From NCBI GenBank assembly GCA_934130025.1, contig CAKOXG010000038.1, positions 1-8,968 of the forward strand: a stretch of 8,968 nucleotides of DNA, in the 5' to 3' direction. Positions 1-4,650 of the stretch are shown here, in pieces. Below the pieces are notes generated by a model. That model was not told the origin of the DNA. It searched no databases and was given only the letters and a program-made list of their open reading frames with translations. Position 1 is the stretch's first letter; every line of letters starts with the position of its first letter. A program made the translations under genes and the position numbers. This stretch comes from an uncultured Clostridia bacterium (GTDB taxonomy: Bacteria; Bacillota; Clostridia; TANB77; CAG-508).

Positions 1-46
1 CTTTTGTCATTTTTAATACAACTCTGTCTGCTAATGGTTTTAACAT
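1..46 (-). CDS. groES: Co-chaperonin GroES (10 kDa chaperonin), N-terminal fragment
   Basis: Only the first 15 codons are in the window; the gene runs off the left edge. The visible peptide MLKPLADRVVLKMTK matches the start of the GroES family (usual form xxKPLxDRVVxK), the first strand of the beta-barrel. GroES is the lid of the GroEL folding chamber in the cytoplasm. A strong SD (GGAGGT at 55-60) sits 8 nt before the ATG at 46. About 200 bp upstream lie a TTGACA promoter and two CIRCE-type inverted repeats, the operator of the heat-shock repressor HrcA, which independently supports the call. groEL would be expected just beyond the edge but is not seen. The fragment is short, so the identity rests on the N-terminal motif plus the operator. 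Confidence 0.9.
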   Translation of the reverse strand, partial: MLKPLADRVVLKMTK

Positions 47-243
47 ATTAAATTACCTCCTTGTTTTATTACCAAAGTTTATAAAAAATTTTAGTAATTC
101 ATCGTCTTTTAGAATTCTAATTATATTAGCTTTTCATGATAATGAGATTAATTTTTTATTTGAATTATTTATATAAATAATTTCATCATCCACTAATCAT
201 ATATTACTGTTTATGTCTTTAATTATTTATCTTGCCAATATTA
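47..243 (-). other. Long AT-rich 5' leader of groES
   Basis: If transcription starts near 265, the groES mRNA has a leader of about 215 nt. I see no ORF with an SD in it. It contains a perfect 20-bp AT-only palindrome at 163-182 (arms AATTATTTAT and ATAAATAATT) and a 12-bp palindrome TTAGAATTCTAA at 109-120. No known riboswitch or terminator is recognisable, and the palindrome has no U-tract behind it on the minus strand. The leader length is inferred from the promoter position. Confidence 0.4.
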
Positions 244-270
244 TTAGCACTCTTTCTTTACGACTGCTAA
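244..270. promoter_or_regulatory. CIRCE operator (HrcA binding site), near consensus
   Basis: The sequence is TTAGCACTC, a 9-nt spacer, then GACTGCTAA. The CIRCE consensus is TTAGCACTC-N9-GAGTGCTAA, so the left arm is perfect and the right arm differs at one base. It lies just downstream of the proposed -10 box of groES (272-277), over the expected transcription start, a normal place for HrcA to block initiation. HrcA represses groE and dnaK operons in Bacillota and is released on heat shock. Confidence 0.93.
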
Positions 271-271
271 T

Positions 272-300
272 AATTTATACCTTTTATTAGCAAATGTCAA
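272..300 (-). promoter_or_regulatory. Sigma-A promoter of groES
   Basis: On the minus strand a perfect -35 TTGACA (295-300) is followed after 17 nt by TAAATT (272-277, 4/6 to TATAAT). An overlapping TATAAA at 274-279 would give a 15-nt spacer. Transcription would start near 265, inside the CIRCE element at 244-270, while the second CIRCE-like repeat covers the -35. The arrangement fits repression by HrcA of a housekeeping-sigma promoter. Confidence 0.7.
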
Positions 301-313
301 TAGAGATTGCTAA
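287..313. promoter_or_regulatory. Second, degenerate CIRCE-like operator
   Basis: TTAGCAAAT, 9-nt spacer, GATTGCTAA: the same 9-9-9 geometry as the site at 244-270. Read towards the centre on opposite strands, the half-sites are TTAGCAAAT (7/9 to consensus) and TTAGCAATC (8/9). The outer seven bases of the arms are perfectly complementary. It overlaps the groES -35 box (295-300). Its centre is 43 bp from the centre of the first site, close to four helical turns. That it is an HrcA site is inference from spacing and similarity. Confidence 0.65.
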
Positions 314-409
314 TTTTCACAAAACTTTCACATTTTTAAATATCATTCCATTCTAATATATTAATAACACCAATTTTTATGCAGAAATTGTATATTTGCT
401 TAACTTTTC
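314..409. other. Divergent intergenic spacer, no gene seen
   Basis: Very AT-rich DNA between the minus-strand groES promoter and the plus-strand promoter at 410. No ORF with an SD was found on either strand. The only structure noted is a 6-bp inverted repeat CAATTT (371-376) / AAATTG (385-390) about 20 bp upstream of the plus-strand -35 box; its meaning is unclear. Confidence 0.5.
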
Positions 410-438
410 TTGCTTTTTATCACTTTTTACGCTATAAT
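410..438 (+). promoter_or_regulatory. Sigma-A promoter of the 82-residue plus-strand gene
   Basis: TTGCTT (410-415), a 17-nt spacer and a perfect TATAAT (433-438). Transcription would start near 445, giving a leader of about 30 nt before the ATG at 476. An exact 10-bp direct repeat, TCACTTTTTA, lies at 420-429 (in the spacer) and 449-458 (just after the expected start), flanking the -10 box. It could be a repressor site or simply AT-rich coincidence. Confidence 0.75.
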
Positions 439-475
439 ATTATTATGTTCACTTTTTAGACAGTGGAGGTTATCT

Positions 476-724
476 ATGAAACAAGCTTTTTGGGATATGA
501 TCCCTGGCGATGAACTTTTCTACCAGATTAGTTCGTTGCCTGATGGCAGGCAGAAACGGTTCTTCACTATGATTGCAGAGGAAGCCCTCCTCTACAATCG
601 AGAGAACGATGCGTTCTTCACCTTTGGGGAGTTTAAGGATATTTTTTATCCTAATACCCGGAAGGACACATCTTCTGATGAAGAAGATGATAGAGAAATG
701 CCGCCAATTAATGGCTTCTTCTAA
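476..724 (+). CDS. Small acidic protein of unknown function (82 aa)
   Basis: I do not recognise this protein. It starts MKQAFWDMIPGDE and ends in a low-complexity acidic stretch (TSSDEEDDREM) followed by PPINGFF. There is no signal peptide or membrane segment, so it is probably cytosolic; the N-terminal half is rich in aromatic residues. The start is the ATG at 476 because GGAGG lies at 464-468, 7 nt before it, and the transcript from the promoter at 410-438 would begin near 445, after the ATG at 410 that would give a longer reading. It is the only plus-strand gene here, divergent from groES. By hand count GC over 481-720 is 104/240 (43%), well above the surrounding DNA, with codons such as CGG, CTC, TCG and CCC, which suggests transfer or different codon selection. 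A strong terminator follows. Coding status is likely; function unknown. Confidence 0.75.
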   Translation: MKQAFWDMIPGDELFYQISSLPDGRQKRFFTMIAEEALLYNRENDAFFTFGEFKDIFYPNTRKDTSSDEEDDREMPPINGFF

Positions 725-760
725 TTTCTCTTACTAGATTGATAGAAAAGTCAAAAAGCA

Positions 761-799
761 AAGAATACTCTGAAGCAGAAATGTTTCAGAGTTTCTTTT
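761..799. terminator. Bidirectional intrinsic terminator between convergent genes
   Basis: Stem ACTCTGAA (767-774) / TTCAGAGT (785-792), perfect over 8 bp. With one bulged T at 766 it is extended by AAAGAA (760-765) / TTCTTT (793-798). On the plus strand the stem is followed by a T-run (793-800). On the minus strand the A-rich stretch at 754-762 gives a U-run. It therefore ends both the plus-strand gene (stop at 724) and the minus-strand membrane-protein gene, whose stop at 799-801 overlaps the plus-strand T-run. Confidence 0.85.
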
Positions 800-2085
800 T
801 AATATTGCCAAGCAAATGAATCTATTAAGCTATCTAATGTACTTTCAAGCTCTTCTTTATCTTCAGTATTAAAAGTATAACCATCTACATATGCAAGTTT
901 TCCATCATTGTAAATATAATAATAGTAATCTATCTCTGTTGGATCGCTATCATACTCCGTTTTAACCTTTACAGCAGAATAACCTTTTTTAGTTGTTATT
1001 GTATCTATTCCATATCTATCTGGAAGTAAAACTTCATTAATATAAGCCTCTATTGTTTCCTTCATTTCTTGAACTGAGCTAAAAGTTTGTGAATTATCCT
1101 CAGACTTTTTGTCATATGATATTCGTATTACAGCAGGTTCTGAAGAATAGTCTATTTCGTTTGTAGCTTCTTGATTATAATTTGGTTTTGAATTTATATA
1201 TTTATAATATGACCATCCTGAGCTACTTTCATTATATTCTTGCAATATGTTCCATCCATCTTCTACTTCGTAACTTACATCTTCATTTTGAATGAGTGTT
1301 GTAGAATTTGTTCCTCCTAATACAACTGTAATTACTAAAATCACAATAAGTACAGTTGCAATTATAAAGCTTATTTTTCCAGCAGAACTCTTTGTTTTCT
1401 CATTTTTCTCTGCTGACTCAGCATAATAGTATCTTCCTTTATATTTTTTTATTATTCCGTAATTTTTTAGACAGTTAAAATATATCTTACTATTTTGCTC
1501 AACCTCTGCAAATATTTCTTCTTTTGTCATTGTTGAATCTTCATGTAGTGCATCATACCTTTGGAATACAGGCTTTAGTACCTTTATTGCTTCTTCTTTT
1601 AATCTTTTTTGTTCTTCATTATTTGAAAAATCAAGTGTCACATTACTAACATTATCAGCTAACTGCTTTTTTATAGAACTTGTAACTACACTAGCACCTA
1701 AAATAGTGAATATTACTGAAATTGCATAATCTTTTATTATTGCAGTAGAAAATTCTCCAAATGAATATAAATTTTTTATTGCTTGAGTTGTAACGGGCAA
1801 TCCCTCTTTTGCAAGTAATACTGCTGGTATTACTAAAAGTGTTACAACTGTTACAATTATAATAGCTAAAATCATTATAATTGCTGGAAGCTTTTTTTCC
1901 ATTTTTCCTCTGCATATTTTATAACCATAAAATTCTCCAGCTGCAATTAGAACTGCTAGCAAAGATAGCATCACATTACCATACACATATGCTAACACCC
2001 ATGGAATGGTTGCAATGGTTCCACCCAATATTGCTCCAATTATTCCAGTTACATAACTGCCTTGTTTTTTTGCTTCATTTTCCAT
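799..2085 (-). CDS. Five-pass membrane protein with extracytoplasmic C-terminal domain, unknown function (428 aa)
   Basis: I do not recognise a named family. Visible layout: four hydrophobic helices at about residues 13-34, 37-57, 67-92 and 119-137; a charged cytosolic region 138-236; a fifth helix at 237-257; and a polar C-terminal domain 258-428. The N-terminal block (TGIIGAILGGTIATIPWVL, later GYKI) resembles a Gly-rich membrane module I associate with Bacillota proteins of unknown function. Residues 186-222 (MTKEEIFAEVEQ ... YFNCLKNYGIIKKYKGRYYY) read like a small winged-helix, helix-turn-helix then hairpin. The C-terminal domain is Tyr/Ser-rich and ends LDSLIDSFAW, vaguely like PsbP/Mog1-type domains; that is inference only. 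The ATG at 2085 is preceded by a weak GAAGGG about 13 nt away. It starts 78 bp after the spoVAE stop in the same direction, so it may be read through from spoVA or use a weak promoter near 2121-2149. Confidence 0.85.
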   Translation of the reverse strand: MENEAKKQGSYVTGIIGAILGGTIATIPWVLAYVYGNVMLSLLAVLIAAGEFYGYKICRGKMEKKLPAIIMILAIIIVTVVTLLVIPAVLLAKEGLPVTTQAIKNLYSFGEFSTAIIKDYAISVIFTILGASVVTSSIKKQLADNVSNVTLDFSNNEEQKRLKEEAIKVLKPVFQRYDALHEDSTMTKEEIFAEVEQNSKIYFNCLKNYGIIKKYKGRYYYAESAEKNEKTKSSAGKISFIIATVLIVILVITVVLGGTNSTTLIQNEDVSYEVEDGWNILQEYNESSSGWSYYKYINSKPNYNQEATNEIDYSSEPAVIRISYDKKSEDNSQTFSSVQEMKETIEAYINEVLLPDRYGIDTITTKKGYSAVKVKTEYDSDPTEIDYYYYIYNDGKLAYVDGYTFNTEDKEELESTLDSLIDSFAWQY

Positions 2086-2120
2086 TTTTACTCTATCCCT
2101 TCATTTATTTTTACCTTTTC

Positions 2121-2149
2121 ATTCTACCATATAAAAAATGAAAATGCTA
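2121..2149 (-). promoter_or_regulatory. Possible weak promoter of the 428-residue membrane protein gene
   Basis: On the minus strand TAGAAT (2121-2126, 5/6 to TATAAT) is preceded after 17 nt by TAGCAT (2144-2149), a poor -35. No terminator is seen after spoVAE in 2086-2163, so read-through from the spoVA operon is equally possible. Confidence 0.3.
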
Positions 2150-2163
2150 GCAAAAATTATATT

Positions 2164-2550
2164 TTATTGTTTTTTTATTTTTGGTTTTGCAATTAATGAC
2201 GCAATATATCCAAAAAATACTGCTGCTGCAATTCCTCCGGCATTTGCTTTTACTCCTCCTATAAATGCTCCAACCAATCCATTTTCCTTAACAGCTTCTA
2301 TAGCTCCTTTTGAAAGGTTTGCACCAAACCCTGTTAGTGGTACAGTAGCTCCAGCACCTGCAAAATTTATTAAATACTTGTAAAGTCCAAGCCCTCCTAA
2401 AATTGCTCCAACTGTAACAAATATCACTAGTATCTTTGCAGGAGTAAGCTTTGTTTTATCAAGCAAAATCTGACCTATTATACATATTGCTCCACCAGTT
2501 ACAAAGCAGCGTAACATTTGAAGCCAATCTATACTTTGAATAAATTCCAT
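2164..2550 (-). CDS. spoVAE: Stage V sporulation protein AE (SpoVAE/SpoVAEb family)
   Basis: A 128-residue integral membrane protein, close to the family's usual size (about 116-130). Hydrophobic segments lie at about 14-31, 38-61 and 103-121. The family signature FAGAGATVPLTGFGANL (63-79) is shared with SpoVAC (83-100 there), as the two are paralogous. With SpoVAC and SpoVAD it forms the core of the channel that imports Ca-dipicolinic acid into the forespore and releases it in germination, in the inner spore membrane. It is last of the spoVA genes here, 54 bp after spoVAD. The ATG at 2550 is the only ATG/GTG/TTG in frame upstream of codon 12, yet it lacks a close SD. A strong AGGAGG (2592-2597) is about 41 nt away, beyond a 10-bp hairpin; see that entry. 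SpoVAA, AB and AF are absent nearby, as is usual in Clostridia. Confidence 0.95.
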   Translation of the reverse strand: MEFIQSIDWLQMLRCFVTGGAICIIGQILLDKTKLTPAKILVIFVTVGAILGGLGLYKYLINFAGAGATVPLTGFGANLSKGAIEAVKENGLVGAFIGGVKANAGGIAAAVFFGYIASLIAKPKIKKQ

Positions 2551-2597
2551 AATTAAACTTGTATGATTATTTAAGCTAAAATAATCATTCTCCTCCT
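2551..2597 (-). promoter_or_regulatory. spoVAE translation start region: SD, hairpin, then start codon
   Basis: Reading the minus strand: AGGAGG (2597-2592), AGA, then a perfect hairpin with arms ATGATTATTT (2588-2579) and AAATAATCAT (2572-2563) and a 6-nt loop, then 12 nt, then the ATG of spoVAE (2550). Folding would shorten the SD-to-start distance from 41 to about 15 nt. The left arm begins with an ATG 3 nt after the SD that would encode only MIILA before TAA. Either the hairpin presents the SD to the real start, or the five-codon ORF acts as a leader. The arrangement is seen directly; the function is inferred. Confidence 0.55.
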
Positions 2598-2604
2598 ATT
2601 TACT

Positions 2605-3612
2605 TTATTTTACTTCTATTGAAACTGCATGTGCAATTCCTGGAATGCTCTCACCTTGCTGCATACTTGTAGAGTTCATGAGTGCTCCTGTAGCCATAAG
2701 AAGTAATCTTTTTATTTTCTTTTCTTGCAATTGTTTGAAAAAATATCCAGAAAAAACAGTAGCAATACACGCACATCCACTTCCACCAGAATGTGTATCT
2801 TGTTTTTCTTTGTCAAACATTAAAACACCACAATCATTATAGTTTGCATTTATATTGTATCCTTTACTTTGAGCCATTTCGCTTAATATTTTTTTTCCAA
2901 TATGGCCTAAATCTCCTGTTATTATTGCATCATAATAGCTTGGTTTCCTTCCAGTATCTTGAAAATGAGTAATTAATGTATCTAAAGCAGCTGGGGCCAT
3001 CGCAGCTCCCATGTTATTTGCATCTTTAATCCCCATATCTACAATTTTACCTGGTGTAATATTTGTTATCATAGGAGCATCACCTTCATTTGATAAGACA
3101 ACGGCACCAGCTCCAGTCACAGTCCACTGCGCTGTTGGTGGTCTTTGTGTTCCTAATTCTAATGGGAACCTAAACTGCTTCTCTGCACTACAAAAATGAC
3201 TAGATGTTGCACAAAGTACATTCTTTGCAGCATTCCCTTCTACAAACACTGCTCCTAAGCACATACTCTCCACAAAGGTTGAGCATGCTCCAAATACTCC
3301 AAAATACGGAATATTCGAATCTCTTAACCCAAAGTCACTAGATATACACTGGTTTAAAAGATCCCCAGCAAAGCAATAATCTATATCAGCTGCACCTAAA
3401 TTTGCTTTTGCAATCGCAAGGTTTGTGGTTTCTTTTATAATTTTGCTCTCAGCTTTTTCCCAAGATTTTTCACCCCAAAATTCATCTTCCAAGCATTTAT
3501 CAAAGTATTTGGCCATTGGGCCATTAGCCTCCTTAGGGCCAACAATAGAAGCAGCTTGAATTATTTTGGGTGGATTATCAAAACTGATAGTTTGCTTTCC
3601 AAGTCTTTTCAT
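2605..3612 (-). CDS. spoVAD: Stage V sporulation protein AD (SpoVAD), dipicolinic acid binding
   Basis: 335 residues from the chosen start; thiolase-fold, soluble, bound to the spore inner membrane with SpoVAC and SpoVAE, where the Bacillus protein binds dipicolinic acid. Family blocks seen: LGKQT near the start, VGPKEANGP, AGDLLNQ, FGACSTFVES (Cys110 at the thiolase-nucleophile position), TSSHFCSAEKQFRFP, TGAGAVVLS, MGAAMAPAALDT, ITGDLGHIG, NDCG, GGSGCACIA and a C-terminal ATGALMNSTSMQQGESIPGIAHAV. I chose the ATG at 3612 rather than 3621 because the SD GAAAGG (3622-3627) abuts the upstream ATG (no spacing) but lies 9 nt before the second. This also gives an MKRLGKQT start like the Bacillus MKLTGKQT and the same Cys numbering as I recall it there. 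It follows spoVAC by about 49 bp. Confidence 0.96.
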   Translation of the reverse strand: MKRLGKQTISFDNPPKIIQAASIVGPKEANGPMAKYFDKCLEDEFWGEKSWEKAESKIIKETTNLAIAKANLGAADIDYCFAGDLLNQCISSDFGLRDSNIPYFGVFGACSTFVESMCLGAVFVEGNAAKNVLCATSSHFCSAEKQFRFPLELGTQRPPTAQWTVTGAGAVVLSNEGDAPMITNITPGKIVDMGIKDANNMGAAMAPAALDTLITHFQDTGRKPSYYDAIITGDLGHIGKKILSEMAQSKGYNINANYNDCGVLMFDKEKQDTHSGGSGCACIATVFSGYFFKQLQEKKIKRLLLMATGALMNSTSMQQGESIPGIAHAVSIEVK

Positions 3613-3661
3613 AAATTTCATCCTTTCTTTTAAATTAAAGCTTTCTTATAGTATCATTTTC

Positions 3662-4105
3662 TTATGAAAATAATGTTGCAATGATTCCTACTATTACAGA
3701 AGCTGAAATTCCAAATACAAGTACAGGCCCTGCAACGGTAAACATCTTACCCCCAACTCCCATAACATATCCTTCAGATTTATATTCTATAGCAGGAGAT
3801 ACAATTGAATTTGCAAATCCTGTAATTGGTACTAACGAACCTGCTCCAGCAAATTTTCCAATTCTATTGAATACATTTAAAGCTGTTAAAATAGCTGAAA
3901 TTGCAATTAACGAAATAGAAACTATTGTTGATGCAATTGTATTATCCATACCCTTATATAAACAGAAATCTAAAATTAGCTGTCCAATAGAACAAATCAG
4001 TCCGCCAACCCAAAAGGCATTAAAGCAGTCTTTTAATATTGGTGAATTAGGCGACTTTTTATCGACATAATCGTTATATTCTTTCGGTGTATTAATCTTT
4101 TCCAT
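3662..4105 (-). CDS. spoVAC: Stage V sporulation protein AC (SpoVAC)
   Basis: 147 residues, normal for the family. A polar N-terminus (1-28) is followed by hydrophobic segments at about 29-48, 57-79 and 122-146, and by the SpoVAC/AE signature GKFAGAGSLVPITGFANS (83-100). In Bacillus, SpoVAC behaves as a mechanosensitive channel and is a subunit of the dipicolinic acid channel in the inner spore membrane. SD AAAGG lies 8 nt before the ATG at 4105. It sits 24 bp downstream of the dodecin-like gene and upstream of spoVAD, so it belongs to one operon with both. Confidence 0.96.
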   Translation of the reverse strand: MEKINTPKEYNDYVDKKSPNSPILKDCFNAFWVGGLICSIGQLILDFCLYKGMDNTIASTIVSISLIAISAILTALNVFNRIGKFAGAGSLVPITGFANSIVSPAIEYKSEGYVMGVGGKMFTVAGPVLVFGISASVIVGIIATLFS

Positions 4106-4129
4106 ACAAAAATCCTTTCTTTAAATATT

Positions 4130-4336
4130 CTATTTTCTGTCTCTATCTAGCAAAAATGTTATATCTAAATCCACATAATATTCCGTTATTTTGCTTCCAT
4201 TTATTTTTGCTTTCTGATTTAATATTGTTACTCCTGATAAATAATCTATTGTTTTTGAAGCCTCTGCAATCGTTCTAACTATTGCGTCTTTCCATGAGAC
4301 AGTTGAGGTTCCTGTTATCATCAAATGTTTTTCCAC
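4130..4336 (-). CDS. Dodecin-like small protein heading the spoVA operon (68 aa)
   Basis: Length and order of elements fit the dodecin family: strand (HLMITGTST), one amphipathic helix (SWKDAIVRTIAEASKTID, compare EEAIRNAIARASKTL-type helices), then two strands (GVTILNQKAKINGS and KITEYYVDLDITFLLDR). Dodecins form hollow dodecamers that store flavins, CoA or calcium. Flavin-binding members have an aromatic Trp at the start of the second strand (DWFEV-type motif). Here that place reads YLSGVTIL, so classical flavin stacking is unlikely. The start is GTG at 4336: GAAAGGAG (4343-4350) lies 6 nt before it, and the in-frame ATG at codon 6 has no SD. It is the first gene after the putative forespore promoter and 24 bp before spoVAC, so it is probably made with the spoVA channel. 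The family call is from pattern only. Confidence 0.8.
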   Translation of the reverse strand: MEKHLMITGTSTVSWKDAIVRTIAEASKTIDYLSGVTILNQKAKINGSKITEYYVDLDITFLLDRDRK

Positions 4337-4384
4337 TTGAATCTCCTTTCTTATTTCTTTTATAAATATCTTTTAATCTTTTTT

Positions 4385-4413
4385 TATCTTTACCTTTTTT
4401 TATGGAATTATGC
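4385..4413 (-). promoter_or_regulatory. Possible forespore (sigma-F/sigma-G type) promoter of the spoVA operon
   Basis: On the minus strand GCATA (4409-4413) matches the -35 of sigma-F/sigma-G promoters. GGTAAAGATA (4385-4394) matches the sigma-F -10 (GGNRANANTW) at all but one fixed position. The spacer is 14 nt, 2 nt shorter than the usual 16, and no clear sigma-G CATNNTA -10 is present. Since spoVA is forespore-expressed in studied species, a promoter is expected here, but the exact assignment is tentative. Confidence 0.35.
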
Positions 4414-4428
4414 AAATTTTGAAAAAAA

Positions 4429-4607
4429 ATCATATCTTTCAATTTATAAATTCTTGAAATATAAAATGATATATTTCAATTTATAAATTTTTGAAATATA
4501 AAATCATATCTTGCAATTTACAATTTGCAAAAAAAAGAAATCATATCTTGCAATTTACAATTTGCAAAAAAATAAATCATATCTTGTTATTTACAAAATA
4601 TGATTTA
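4429..4607. repeat. 37-bp tandem repeat array, five units
   Basis: Units begin at 4429, 4466, 4503, 4540 and 4576 (periods 37, 37, 37, 36), each starting ATCATAT (ATGATAT in unit 2). Units 1-2 form one subtype and units 3-4 another. Each carries an inverted repeat: TTTCAA...TTGAAA in units 1-2, TTGCAA...TTGCAA in units 3-4, TTGT...ACAA in unit 5. In unit 2 the arms extend to ATATTTCAA / TTGAAATAT. Units are directly adjacent with no spacers. The array fills the gap between the rplS operon and the spoVA promoter. Confidence 0.9.
4566..4607 (-). terminator. Intrinsic terminator of the ylxM-rplS operon
   Basis: On the minus strand the stem has outer arms at 4598-4607 and 4573-4582 (TAAATCATAT / ATATGATTTA, 10 bp perfect), one C/A mismatch, inner arms TTGT/ACAA (4584-4587, 4593-4596) and a 5-nt loop. 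Seven U residues (A-run 4566-4572) follow directly. It lies 44 bp after the rplS stop. One arm is the first part of the last 37-bp repeat unit. Confidence 0.8.
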
Positions 4608-4650
4608 CTTTTCTATAATTTTATGAAGTTTTATTTTATATTTCTATAAA

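Noticed and set aside
314..409. Additional small gene between the groES promoter and the plus-strand promoter
   Set aside because: No start codon with a reasonable SD and no open frame of useful length on either strand.
2573..2588. Five-codon ORF (MIILA) as a gene
   Set aside because: Too short to call a gene and its ATG is only 3 nt after the SD; kept only as a possible leader in the spoVAE start finding.
3681..4070. Plus-strand reading frame of 129 codons opposite spoVAC
   Set aside because: It lies antisense to a clear SpoVAC gene, has no SD or promoter, and its composition mirrors the opposite strand. Other long plus-strand frames opposite spoVAD, spoVAE, ffh and the membrane protein were dismissed for the same reason.
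4429..4607. CRISPR array
   Set aside because: The 37-bp units are directly adjacent and vary internally; there are no unique spacers between identical repeats and no cas genes nearby.
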